From Favolaschia claudopus (lineage: Eukaryota > Basidiomycota > Agaricomycetes > Agaricales > Mycenaceae), in the NCBI GenBank assembly GCA_037176885.1, contig JAWWNJ010000074.1:1178001-1242000 (forward strand): 64,000 bases of DNA, given 5' to 3'. Position 1 is the stretch's first letter. Every line of letters starts with the position of its first letter. Positions 32,201 through 43,967 of this stretch are shown in pieces. Made by a program: the position numbers and the translations under genes. Below the pieces are notes generated by a model, which saw only the letters and a program-made list of their open reading frames with translations, was not told the origin of the DNA and ran no database searches.

Positions 32201-34089
32201 TGACATGCGAAGGAAGGTCAAAAGCTTCCAAATGAGCATACTTCTCAACAGCGACAACAGCGTCACAGAGGGAAGGGAAGCAGCGCTCGAGGAAATCTTT
32301 GTCAGACATATTGTCAGTGTAGAAAATGGCAGGTTGGTCATGCCCGTAGCGCTCCAGGGACTCGCGCATGCGATGAAGCGCAAGTTCAAACTGCGAGTGT
32401 GACTTTGTCGCAACGAGATTGCAGACCCGAATCTCGCCGTTTTCATTGGTGACTGTTAAAAGGGCAACAAAAACTTGCTCGCCATTGACTTTAGCAATGT
32501 GCTTTGCGAGCTATGAAGACGTTTGAGATTATTGTGCTTGAAAAGGATATTTTACACGCACCTTGAAACTGTGATCTATAGCGTTGATATACCCAGGTAA
32601 CAGAGACATAGCTTGCTCGAAATCATGAGCATGAAGCTCGATAAATCTGTCGAATAAATCCCGTAACCACTGCGAGCTTGGAATAAAGCCGTGATATCCT
32701 TCTAACGACTTGTCATCAAATGCGCGGAAACTCTTGAACTTTTTCCCCAGCCAATTGTGTACCCCTTACCCGTGGGCTAAGGTGGAGAGATACGAGAGTT
32801 GTAGCTTGTCGTAAGTTTCGGTATGCCGAACTCGAAGAGCATCGGAAAATTGTTTGGAACCCATACCACTTTGGAAACAGGAGCGCATGAACATAAATAC
32901 GCTCTCTGAAATTCCGCTGCGGTAGGTGAGAAGCGCGGGAAATGAATTAGCGAGGGAGCGAGGGAGCTTCTGTAGGATGCGAGAATCCCAGCTTCGGAAT
33001 GTAATGGTGTTCAATTTGGACACAGGATGGACACAGCGAGGACAGCGATACCGATAACCGATGATATAGAATGTGTGGTCGAGATCTACACAGTGACGCG
33101 GACGTTCGATACACCCATGGCGATAGAGTCGAGCTTGACATTTGGGACATGGAATTGGGACAAGAGCCCCTGGGTCCCACAAGAAGAATTGAGCGTGGAA
33201 TAAGTTTTCTGGAGCAAGAGTGCCGCTGTCGATGGAGGCTGGGGTGATGGAAAAATATGGATCTTCCCTCGGAAACCAGGATGTCTTCGCATCGCAATAA
33301 AGCGGCGGAAGGTTGTCGTCCTTACGATTATTTGACTCCTTCACCCGTTCTTGAAATTGCTGCTGTAGCCAGCGAGGAAGCGCACAGGCTGTTCGGCGCG
33401 GATTTGGGGTGCTAAGCGGTGTTGTAGCCGGGTCGGGCTCATCATCATCATTATCACCATCTACTTCGTCTTCACCGCCAACACCGTCATTGATAAAACT
33501 CCCATAGTCCTGAGAATCATCGTCATCCGGAATGAGGATAGTATTTGCGCTCTCCGAGGTAGTGGTAACTGATGAGACTGAAGTAGAGGGCGCAGTGGTA
33601 GTGCTGTTAAGTGTTGTTGAGGTTGGATTGGGAGGCGGACCATGCAAGGGACCATGGGAAGGAAGAAATATTGGTTGTAGATTCAGAGGATTATTTATAT
33701 TAACAGCGTCTGTAGTCCGTGAACGAATTACAGCCGGAATGCCCCGAACAGTCTGCCGACTCAAGATAAGTCCAAGCTAGAAATTTTATGTATGAATTCC
33801 GCACCTGCCGCCCGAGAGCAACCGAGAGTGGCTGAGGTGCTGGCTGTTTCCGAGGACGTCCAATCGCGCGTTTGGCCTTTGGTTCTTCTATGGGGATACC
33901 TGCAGCCAAAGATGCGGCGCGTTCCTTCTGCAGATGTCCCGTTCCGGGAGGGCGGCCCCGGGGCTTTGGCGGCTGATCTGGGTCGACAGATTTTGCTCTC
34001 GAGACCTTGTTTCGAGAACCTTTCGGTCTTCCAGGTCCGCGCTTCACAGCGCCTAGCACGGGACTGGTGATTTTAGAGACAGAAACCAT
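29294..34089 (-). pseudogene. DUF6729/DDE transposase with inserted 3'-5' exonuclease, copy A
   Basis: Start ATG at 34089, TGA at 29294-29296. Order: three AT-hooks (KRGPGRPKG, PRGRPPG, IGRPRK); a DUF6729-like zinc domain (CPKCQARLYRHGC, YRCPRC) at 33.0-33.3 kb; an RNase H-like core with Asp in INAIDHSFK (32574-32576) and Asp in FYTDNMSDKDF (32313-32315); a DEDDy exonuclease with IFVDSEWNVE, GRAVSADLKYL and YAALDVYA (32.15-31.57 kb); a linker; then RRGTNATEGGVHSHL, whose Glu (30526-30528) is my candidate third residue; and a Cys-rich finger (SCRKCGR, CRDCGEKGCRGRNP). Introns at 32511-32561 and around 33.78 kb look real. Lesions: TAA at 32766-32768 (or a 39-nt intron), a one-base shift near 32.0 kb and another near 30.765 kb. 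Function in transposition is inferred; intact relatives should show the full frame. Confidence 0.6.
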
Positions 34090-34727
34090 GAATGAAAGAG
34101 GTACACAGTGAGCGCGGAAGAGCACTGTGGCACGTACTGAGAACTCGAAGACTCGGAGACCCCATTTTCCAATTCAGATGAGTTCTCCTCCCTTGCTTGA
34201 AGTCCCTCATTGCTATGGGGCAAAGGCGAGCTGTCCATCGAGCGAATCCACGGTGGACGCGCGCGCGCGACGCGTCGTGACGGCAGTGAACGATGGTGAG
34301 AAGAAGGATGTCGAAATGGGAAGGACGAGAAGGCGAGGAGATGCCCGAGGAGCTGTGCAACGGAACAACGGGCCGAGATTCAAACTCCGACCAGTATCAG
34401 TATCAGTATCCCACCACCGCCATGAGTTACTGGCCGTCGCTGGCTCGATACTGATGGCGGTGGACAAAAATAAAAAAATAAAGAAAATAAAGAAACGCAA
34501 ATAATGCACGAGTTTCGGAGAATATCGGCGACTTTCTCAAATCTCGGACATCGGCGGGAATGTGTTGTACGCTCGGAGAACGCCGCGCACGTCATGAACA
34601 GATACTGAAATAAAGCGTCGTATATACTTACTTGATGCTCAAAACCCGTGAAATTAAAGGGCTAGCATTCAATCTATTAACTATATATTATGAAGCTCTG
34701 CCAGCAATTTAAAAGAGCTAGAGAATA

Positions 34728-34911
34728 GGGGCGCTCAATTCTTAGCTCGTCAGCTCGTCTCGTCCGTAAAATGTCGATTTTTTGATGAGGGGATCAAATT
34801 TGATGGGAAGTGGAGAGAAATGCGGAGTGGGATCAGCAGCTCATCAGCTCATCATGCAATTAAATAATTTCTGGGACGAGACGAGCCGACGAGCTAAGAA
34901 TTGAGCGCCCC
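34728..34911. mobile_element. 184-bp MITE with TA duplication in unit B
   Basis: Same element as at 28239-28422, carried along by the 6,489-bp duplication; not an independent insertion. Confidence 0.85.
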
Positions 34912-35782
34912 TAATACCCTGGCGGAAAAGATGAGATACTGACCGGAGTTTCAAATCCCATCAAACATTCCCACACGCGCCAGCACACTGGTGCGTAACC
35001 TACTCTCGCTCTTCTCGCTCCGTCATTCTCGCCAACAACGTCCACGCCGGTCAGAAGTCAAGACCAACATGTCGACAACTCAATGAGCTGCAACATCCTG
35101 CCTTGAAATCCGCTTCAAAGCTGCTCCAAATCATCTCGATGTCTCGACGAGTTCCTACCTTCAAGTGACTTGATTCTGCGCGATCTTTTTGCTACGGAAG
35201 TTCGACGAAATTGGAGGGAGCTACCCTGGGTACTTGACATAAGGTGAAAGAGGTGCGTGTGCTTTAGGCTCTCTTTATATCACTTTCACTCATATGCTCT
35301 AGAATCTAATTCGCTCAAGACCACTCTTTGCAGGTAGCGGCTACCTCTTTCTCTCCAAGCATTTGCATCGCGGCGCCGACCCCACCGCCATTCAATGCTG
35401 CTGACCACATTCCCTCTTTGGCGACTCTGTTCTCCTCGCGCCACCTTCATATCGTCCCTTCCGTAGCTAGTTTCCGCCGCCACCACTTGTGCTGATAGCG
35501 TGTCCCTTCGTGTACCTTGTCCACCACTCTCCACTGTCTGCTGTCACCGCTTCCGTCGACGAATACCTAGCTTACTTGGTTCCGTATCCCTTCAATCTGC
35601 AACTCAAATAATTGTCTACTACAATGTCAATGTACGTAGCCAAGCTTGAATGAAACCACTCTCCCATATCAAATGTGCTGTGTGTTCGACGAACAGACCA
35701 GCTTCGAAAACAATAACGGTTGTATTCTATTTAAACGAACGATATACAATTAGCGAAAACCTAGTGAATAAGAAATAAGATC

Positions 35783-38700
35783 TCAATCCCATCTTGCTTC
35801 TCGACAAACAATATTGGGACTCTTGGGATTCCTACCACGACATCCTTTCTCCCCGCAGTCTCGACACGCATTCTTGCAAAGTTTGACCTCTTTCGCACCC
35901 GAGCAACCGTTGGCCCCGTCAGTTCTAGGACTCGCTCGCCCGCACTTACGACACGAGCGCGCCTGCCGTGCCTTTTTGGCTGGGCGCGTTGCCTCAGTGC
36001 TTTCAGTCTGGTTGAAGGTGCGTCTGCGTTTGCGCTCGGACCGGCGGCAAATTGGGTCGCTGCAATTGTCGCTGCGGAGGATGTTCCGCTTGCGAGTCCG
36101 GTGTGGGATATCGTTGCAGAACTGGTTGAGTTAGATGGAATAGACTGCGGTTCGTCAATCGGCAACTCGAGCATGCCGCTATAAGCGTGGTGCATTTGCA
36201 TCGGTGCTTGAGAAACTTGCGGAACCTGCTTCATCCGCTCCGGATGGTGAATCTGCTGCAAAATGGGCTTGCGCGCCTCAGCAGTTGTGGAGCGAGTCTG
36301 TATGATGTTGGATAATCTCTTCCAATCTCCGTTGTAATATGCCTTGAGGTGTTCAATCAACTATAGATTTAATTATCAGCGTTGTGTACAGTAAGTAGAA
36401 TCAATTGCGAATCTTACTTTGTAAAATATACCTTTGCTTGTATCGGCTCGAGCATTCCACGCTCGTAGAAATTTGTTTGCCGCTACATCAGAAGCGAACC
36501 CGATAGTCGCCATGAAATCCTTGAATAGATCTTTCTCGGCGTCGTTAGAGATACCGAGAACGGCCTTTCGCGTGCCTTGCAGCGATGCGAGATGGCGGTG
36601 TGGTTGCTTAGGATCAAGCGAGGGCTCGAATGGTGCCATTCCAGACTTGATACGGACATCGTCGGGGATGGGGAGCACCCCGGAAACCTCGTTTGTAGGC
36701 TGATAGAAGTTTCCGTTAACCCAGCCGGGATTGGTCAATGGCGCCGGCGAGACCAAGATATCTTCTAGGGAAAAGGTAAGCTCTTGAATCTCATTCGTTA
36801 CCCAGATGCTATAGTGCCCGGTATATCGTTTGCCAGTTGTATTGAAGGTTCCCACCTATATTAGCAGAAAGTTGGCGACAATATAATTTTGTAAACACAT
36901 TGAACTCACAAGCAAATTATGCCGCAAAATGAAGTCCTTCAAGCACGCATTGCTGTGGCGAATAGATACCCCGGATGTAGGCATGCGAGAGCGAAGGTGA
37001 CTATGAACCCCACCCTCTGTAGCATTTGTTCCTCTCCTGCAATGATAGATCGGTAACTTTGTAGCTGCATCGATGCCGATCGCGACGTATAGAGGGATTC
37101 CGGGAGGGTCGGATATGAAGCCACGTCTTATGAGATTGAGGATGTTCTTGGCTACTGCCCAGGCTGCCGCGTTGAATAAAGGTAGACCTGTTGTGGCGTC
37201 TTTCAGTGGACCGAAGACGCGAAACACTTCCGCAACCAATGGATACAAATTCTTCGGGCGGGGGGATGACACGCTTGCAGATGCGCCAAAGCCAGCGACC
37301 TGATTTTCGAACCATATTGTCCCAGGAGCGAGGTGGATTCTGCTTTTGACCCCAGGCCACAATCTTGGCCTTGTCGCTCTGATCAGGGATGAATATTGCA
37401 TCCCGAAGAGCCCTCGCGAACTCAACCCGTAGTCCGTGAAGTACTGAGATGTAGAACATATCAAAGACATGCCAGGCATCTTTCAGGACTCGACTGCGGA
37501 TGTAGGCATTCCAAATTTGCCATCGAATCACCTCACCGAGAATAATCTCGCCTTGTTTTTCGCTTTCGGGATCGCGCGCAAAACTTTGGAGGTTTGGGGG
37601 TGTCTCGCTGATTTCTTGAGAGTCCAAGTCATGAAGGATAAGCGCCCCGATTCCTTCATTGGAGCCGTTGCTATCATTCGAATTGGGCTTCTCGGGAATA
37701 TTGGAGGAGGGAGGTTGTTTTGGGGGAGGTGGAGGTTCTGCGATGGGAAGCTGGGGAAGGTTTGAAGCAGGGGATAGGCGTAGATGACTTCGACGACATG
37801 GGATATTGAACGGAGGGGCGCCAAAGTCGCCCATTGATTGGCGTTGTTGCCCGAGTTTGATGACTGCCCCAGGAATGACTGTTTCCGTGACAGTGAACAG
37901 ACATTGTGTTTTGGTCAGTGTCAAACGGTCCGAATATCGACCTTCGAGGGCTTTCACAAAGCCGCGCGCCATGACACGTGTACGTTCATCGTTCAGAAGC
38001 AGCATCGAAGTATCGAGAGGGATCGGATCCGGTAGAGGTGTGGGGAGGGGAATCTGGATCAGGGTAGCGTGGATGCACAGACATGCATAGACGTCAAGCG
38101 CTGCATATCGAATTTGCGCGTCCGAGAGGGACTCAGAATCCCACGCGCTGCTAACCCGCTCCGAAACATTTTTGTTCAGGCGTTTCCCAAGGATTTTTGC
38201 GCAGAGATCCACCAGCGCAATTTTAGCTGATGAGATTACGAGGCGCTCTTTGGCAAGATGCGCTAAATCGATGGCGCCAACGAACGGCTCAGCGGAGTTG
38301 CAGCTTTGCTGTAGGTATTTGAGATCTGCGCTGACGGCTCGGCCCACTTTCAAAATACGTGGATTGGTGAGAACCTGTTTGAGGACCGGTGAGATCCGCC
38401 CTCCCGCAAGCATTTGACCGATTTTAACATGGGTAAATTGAGTTCCTTTGAAGTAGGGAGACATATGGAAGACGTACTTGGAGAATATAGATTTGATTCT
38501 TATATGCGATCTGCAAAATCGCGGTGGCGCCTCGCCCAGTGACATACCCTCGGTTTGAGGTCTCGACATTCCACTCTGAGTCTACGAAAATGACAAGGGA
38601 GTTGTCCGTTGCAGTCTCGTCCGGAAGATCATGGATGATACTCCGCATCACCTCGTCAATCCGATGAACATCATCCATGACCTGAACATTGACATGCGAA

Positions 38701-40578
38701 GGAAGGTCAAAAGCTTCCAAATGAGCATACTTCTCAACAGCGACAACAGCGTCACAGAGGGAAGGGAAGCAGCGCTCGAGGAAATCTTTGTCAGACATAT
38801 TGTCAGTGTAGAAAATGGCAGGTTGGTCATGCCCGTAGCGCTCCAGGGACTCGCGCATGCGATGAAGCGCAAGTTCAAACTGCGAGTGTGACTTTGTCGC
38901 AACGAGATTGCAGACCCGAATCTCGCCGTTTTCATTGGTGACTGTTAAAAGGGCAACAAAAACTTGCTCGCCATTGACTTTAGCAATGTGCTTTGCGAGC
39001 TATGAAGACGTTTGAGATTATTGTGCTTGAAAAGGATATTTTACACGCACCTTGAAACTGTGATCTATAGCGTTGATATACCCAGGTAACAGAGACATAG
39101 CTTGCTCGAAATCATGAGCATGAAGCTCGATAAATCTGTCGAATAAATCCCGTAACCACTGCGAGCTTGGAATAAAGCCGTGATATCCTTCTAACGACTT
39201 GTCATCAAATGCGCGGAAACTCTTGAACTTTTTCCCCAGCCAATTGTGTACCCCTTACCCGTGGGCTAAGGTGGAGAGATACGAGAGTTGTAGCTTGTCG
39301 TAAGTTTCGGTATGCCGAACTCGAAGAGCATCGGAAAATTGTTTGGAACCCATACCACTTTGGAAACAGGAGCGCATGAACATAAATACGCTCTCTGAAA
39401 TTCCGCTGCGGTAGGTGAGAAGCGCGGGAAATGAATTAGCGAGGGAGCGAGGGAGCTTCTGTAGGATGCGAGAATCCCAGCTTCGGAATGTAATGGTGTT
39501 CAATTTGGACACAGGATGGACACAGCGAGGACAGCGATACCGATAACCGATGATATAGAATGTGTGGTCGAGATCTACACAGTGACGCGGACGTTCGATA
39601 CACCCATGGCGATAGAGTCGAGCTTGACATTTGGGACATGGAATTGGGACAAGAGCCCCTGGGTCCCACAAGAAGAATTGAGCGTGGAATAAGTTTTCTG
39701 GAGCAAGAGTGCCGCTGTCGATGGAGGCTGGGGTGATGGAAAAATATGGATCTTCCCTCGGAAACCAGGATGTCTTCGCATCGCAATAAAGCGGCGGAAG
39801 GTTGTCGTCCTTACGATTATTTGACTCCTTCACCCGTTCTTGAAATTGCTGCTGTAGCCAGCGAGGAAGCGCACAGGCTGTTCGGCGCGGATTTGGGGTG
39901 CTAAGCGGTGTTGTAGCCGGGTCGGGCTCATCATCATCATTATCACCATCTACTTCGTCTTCACCGCCAACACCGTCATTGATAAAACTCCCATAGTCCT
40001 GAGAATCATCGTCATCCGGAATGAGGATAGTATTTGCGCTCTCCGAGGTAGTGGTAACTGATGAGACTGAAGTAGAGGGCGCAGTGGTAGTGCTGTTAAG
40101 TGTTGTTGAGGTTGGATTGGGAGGCGGACCATGCAAGGGACCATGGGAAGGAAGAAATATTGGTTGTAGATTCAGAGGATTATTTATATTAACAGCGTCT
40201 GTAGTCCGTGAACGAATTACAGCCGGAATGCCCCGAACAGTCTGCCGACTCAAGATAAGTCCAAGCTAGAAATTTTATGTATGAATTCCGCACCTGCCGC
40301 CCGAGAGCAACCGAGAGTGGCTGAGGTGCTGGCTGTTTCCGAGGACGTCCAATCGCGCGTTTGGCCTTTGGTTCTTCTATGGGGATACCTGCAGCCAAAG
40401 ATGCGGCGCGTTCCTTCTGCAGATGTCCCGTTCCGGGAGGGCGGCCCCGGGGCTTTGGCGGCTGATCTGGGTCGACAGATTTTGCTCTCGAGACCTTGTT
40501 TCGAGAACCTTTCGGTCTTCCAGGTCCGCGCTTCACAGCGCCTAGCACGGGACTGGTGATTTTAGAGACAGAAACCAT
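35783..40578 (-). pseudogene. DUF6729/DDE transposase with inserted 3'-5' exonuclease, copy B
   Basis: Identical in every reading frame to the gene in unit A, including the TAA (39255-39257) and both frame changes. The lesions therefore predate the duplication, or are shared sequencing errors. Candidate catalytic positions are 39063-39065, 38802-38804 and 37015-37017. Confidence 0.6.
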
Positions 40579-40858
40579 GAATGAAAGAGGTACACAGTGA
40601 GCGCGGAAGAGCACTGTGGCACGTACTGAGAACTCGAAGACTCGGAGACCCCATTTTCCAATTCAGATGAGTTCTCCTCCCTTGCTTGAAGTCCCTCATT
40701 GCTATGGGGCAAAGGCGAGCTGTCCATCGAGCGAATCCACGGTGGACGCGCGCGCGCGACGCGTCGTGACGGCAGTGAACGATGGTGAGAAGAAGGATGT
40801 CGAAATGGGAAGGACGAGAAGGCGAGGAGATGCCCGAGGAGCTGTGCAACGGAACAAC

Positions 40859-40999
40859 GGGCCGAGATTCAAACTCCGACCAGTATCAGTATCAGTATCC
40901 CACCACCGCCATGAGTTACTGGCCGTCGCTTGTGGCCGGTTACTCATGGCGGTGGTCAGATACTGATACTGATACTGACCGGAGTTTAAACTGCGGCCC
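40859..40999. repeat. Long palindrome where unit B meets the next element
   Basis: The left arm from GGGCCGAGATTCAAACTCCG to TGGCC (40859-40924) mirrors TGGCCGGTTACTCATGGCGG to the GCGGCCC end (40933-40999) with several mismatches. The 8-base loop is GTCGCTTG. Both arms contain three ATACTG units. It consists of two transposon ends of one family facing each other. Confidence 0.85.
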
Positions 41000-42550
41000 G
41001 ATCAATCCCGCGGCCAAATTTGACAGCTTCTCGGCCATTCCCGGCTAAGGTTGAACTTGAACTGTTTTTCTGCGTTGATTCTTGGTTGATTCAGCTCTTT
41101 CGCTGTCACAGTCAGTGAACTACTAGTCTTATTGATCAACTACATGACCACTTTGATACTCTATCCACAGAAAGGTGCGGCATTGAGGGTGAATATAAAT
41201 GGTACAATGATTGTGCTGGTCGTGCCATGGCCTAAATTTTGAAAGTGATTTACACACCTTGAGTGTCATTTGTGAGTGTTAGAGTACATGTGCTTGAGGG
41301 GTTACACACTGAACCATTGAACCCTTGAAGGGATTTCACATAAATAGATAATCTTGCTCAATTCAATCAATCTTATCTAGGTTGAAACCTGGTTGAATGT
41401 TCACAGAACAACCGCTCTCCGAGCTCTACAATCTACAGACTACCAATGTATACATACAGAGAGAGCTCCCGGGCAGTTTACGCTAATACAAGTCGCAAAT
41501 ATGAGAATGCAATCATAATCACCGAGAGAAACAAGAGATTTGATACATTGAGGCGAGGTTTGCCTTGAGCAAAAACTGCGGTTGCCTAGACTATATCAGC
41601 CAATATAATACTCAATGGCTTCCGCGAACACAGACGAAGTGACTTGCTTTGTAACGGAAGATGAAACAATGAATTGAAATCCAGCGGCGCTGTTGACTTC
41701 ATCTTGAAGCAGTAGAGTCTGTAGACCACCTTTCTGCGAGCAAAATAAGCTAGGGAGTAGCCAAGATTCTCATAAGCAGACAGTCTAAGATAGCTTTGAG
41801 TCAGCGTACCAAACTTCAAGTCAAAGGAAAGAAACTTATACTTGTGGTTTTTGGATAACGTTTGGCTTCACTGCTACTATGAAGAATCTTGATCGGTGAG
41901 CTGTATGAAATTGAATCCCTCACCGGCCACGTTCGGGGCAAACTTCATTGAAAATATCAGCCTGAACCGCTGAAACGGCATTGACAATTTGACCTTGCGG
42001 ACCGCGGTACATTACATTGGATTTTGGTTGATACCTGAGTAAATTGGGTCTGGTAGAAGTAAACCAGACACTTTGGCTCATCCCACAATGGAAGAAATCG
42101 GCGGGGGTCTGACGAAAACAAAGGAAACGGGTTGGAAAAGCAAGTTGAACCGCGAACACGTGTGGTTGCGGTGATTGATCTTGAATTCAAACTCCGGTCA
42201 GTATCCGGAGAATTGATGGCAGTGAACTGGTCGACAACAAAGACAGACATGCAGCTGCTGATATCTGGCAAGTCTTTTCTACACTTGGGGACCATCCTCC
42301 CTTTATTTCAGACTTTTCCGCTCTAAAATGAGTATTTTTTGCGCTTTATTTCAGTATCTGGCCAGGGAACGGCAAGCCGTAATGCTCTTGGATCCGAAGC
42401 ATGACAGCGGGAGAAAAGGCGAGTAGGACCGATGTCGGCCGAAAATAGTACTGAGAAACATCCCCGAGATCCCCGAACCTCCCCGCAATATTTCGTTTCT
42501 TTATTTTCTTTATTTTTTTATTTTTGTCCACCACCATCAGTATCGGGCCA
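40933..42550. mobile_element. 1.6-kb non-autonomous relative of the exonuclease element
   Basis: It starts TGGCCGGTTACTCATGGCGG and ends CCACCACCATCAGTATCGGG then CCA. The right end, 42494-42545, is a 51-of-52 mirror of the left end of unit A (27957-28008), including the A-rich block after GGTGGAC. A CAAACTCCGGTCAGTATC word at about 42188 is another family signature. No coding region recognised inside. Confidence 0.65.
41005..42180. other. Interior of the 1.6-kb element, no gene seen
   Basis: AT-rich with short frames only. A TGTTAGAGTACATG...TGTTCACA stretch (about 41276-41406) looks LTR-like but lacks a matching duplication. Confidence 0.35.
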
Positions 42551-42995
42551 CAATGCTACCACCGCGCTGACTTGAAGCCTCGAGAGAAAATTGTAGAGAG
42601 TTTGAGGAGGACTTCCATCGAAATAATGAATCAGCATATCCAACAATACGTCTATGGCTGTGGAGTACTGCCTCAGATCTTCATCGGCTGTACGCCGCGC
42701 TCGCATCTAGAAACGGTGGAAGGTGAAGCTCTCGATATCTTTTAATCTTACCAAGACGTGGATAATTTTTGCAATGCAGTCCCGCATTAAAATCATTTGA
42801 CGACGGTAGCGAAACGGATCCTGCAATGGGTCTTGCAACACAGTGCGACGGAGAAGGCATGTCGCAGGTTGTACAAGCTTGTAGAGCGCGTATTCTCGAG
42901 AGCAGTTGCACTGGCTCATCTGCGCGCAACGCCTCCCAATTTGCAGGTACGTTTTGCCCAATGAAGTCATAAGGCCTTTGTCTGCCTTTGTCCAT
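42551..42995 (-). pseudogene. Unrecognised coding remnant
   Basis: The minus strand reads ALYKLVQPATCLLRRTV and IAKIIHVLVRLKDIES in one frame and, past a stop that a short intron could remove, YSTAIDVLLDMLIHYFDG. The helical, Leu-rich character suggests real protein sequence. The remnant ends at the transposon border at 42550. Confidence 0.3.
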
Positions 42996-43962
42996 CCTTT
43001 CTATACAACCTCGGCCCCGTGAGGTGGATGGGGGAAGCGTGGCTAAGCCGCACTCACGCTGGGGAACGACGAGGGACCGGATATACAGTGAACTCCGGAC
43101 AGGGCGGGGCGGCGGCGGCGACGGGGTACACCATCTTCGTCGTCGGAATAGGAAGCATGTTCATCGCGACTGCGACACAAAGAAGAGTGAGACTGGTTGA
43201 TCTCGAGGGGGTTTTTTATAGGCTTAATGGAGCCATTGGATCTGAGACGGCCTGTCCCGTTAACAAGACCACTATTACTGAAAAACAGTGAGATACATAG
43301 GACACAGGAGTTGCACAGGAGTACAGTTGGATGGCTCATAATGCATTAATACGGTCCGTGGACCCCCCTGTGCATTATGAGAAACTAGCAGTGAGCCCGT
43401 GCTTCGCTACGGGATACACGGTTTTTGAATTAAGGCTGAGCACGGCATCTTCGCGGCGTTGATAATCTTAGCTTGCAATATCAAAACGCCGCTGGCTGTC
43501 GACCTCGCGGCTTCCTACTGATAGGTTGCAGGGTTGCGGAGGTCAGATCAACTACTTGACCTGACCCGAGGGTCAAGGGTCAGGTCAAGGGGGGGTTGAC
43601 CTTCTTGACCTTGGGCCTATTAATTATTTAATTATGCAATTAGTAATGGCTTGAGGCATGAATGTTCAAGTGGCCTGTCTCCGAGGTCTTTTCCTGCACG
43701 GTCCACCGCCAGCCCAGCACACAATCGAGCTTGAGAACTGATGTGATGTCCGCTTATTGGTTTGTCTGAGGTTCCCGAAAAGTGGATGGCTGTGCAATGT
43801 GCCTACTCTCCCACGGGTACGCCATCAGCTGTGATCTCCCACGGGTACGCCATCAATACGTGACGTTAAACAGAGCCTTAGAGACAAGTGGCCTACTGTA
43901 CAGCGGCGCAATCAGGGGAAAGTGCAATAAAGAAATACTCTCAGCCAAGGGCTCGCATGAAT
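42996..43962. other. Intergenic with several short repeats
   Basis: An 11-bp inverted pair CTCATAATGCA/TGCATTATGAG spans 43335-43381; repeated GGTCAAG/CTTGACC words fill 43548-43612; CTCCCACGGGTACGCCATCA occurs twice (43807, 43834). GGCGGGGCGGCGGCGG lies at 43103. No gene supported. Confidence 0.45.
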
Positions 43963-43967
43963 AGGAA

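Larger units (their letters stand above)
27951..34441. repeat. 6,489-bp head-to-tail duplication, unit A
   Basis: Every reading frame in this segment recurs exactly 6,489 bp to the right with the same translation, and the sequence compared by eye shows no difference. The unit begins at the outer TIR (TGGCTCGATACTGATGGCGG at 27952) and ends just past its inverted partner (CCACCGCCATGAGTTACTGG, ending TGGCC at 34435) plus the spacer GTCGC. Confidence 0.95.
34440..40930. repeat. 6,489-bp head-to-tail duplication, unit B
   Basis: Second copy; identity with unit A holds through 40930 and is lost at 40931. Two bases (CT) at the junction belong to both copies. Either a very recent duplication or an assembly artefact. 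Confidence 0.95.

Noticed and set aside
27951..40930. Helitron-style rolling-circle tandem array
   Set aside because: Ends are inverted repeats and the gene shows DDE and exonuclease motifs, with no Rep or helicase signature; kept only as a remote alternative.
41276..41406. Solo LTR (TGTTAGAG...TTCACA)
   Set aside because: No flanking 4-6 bp duplication and no second copy in the window.
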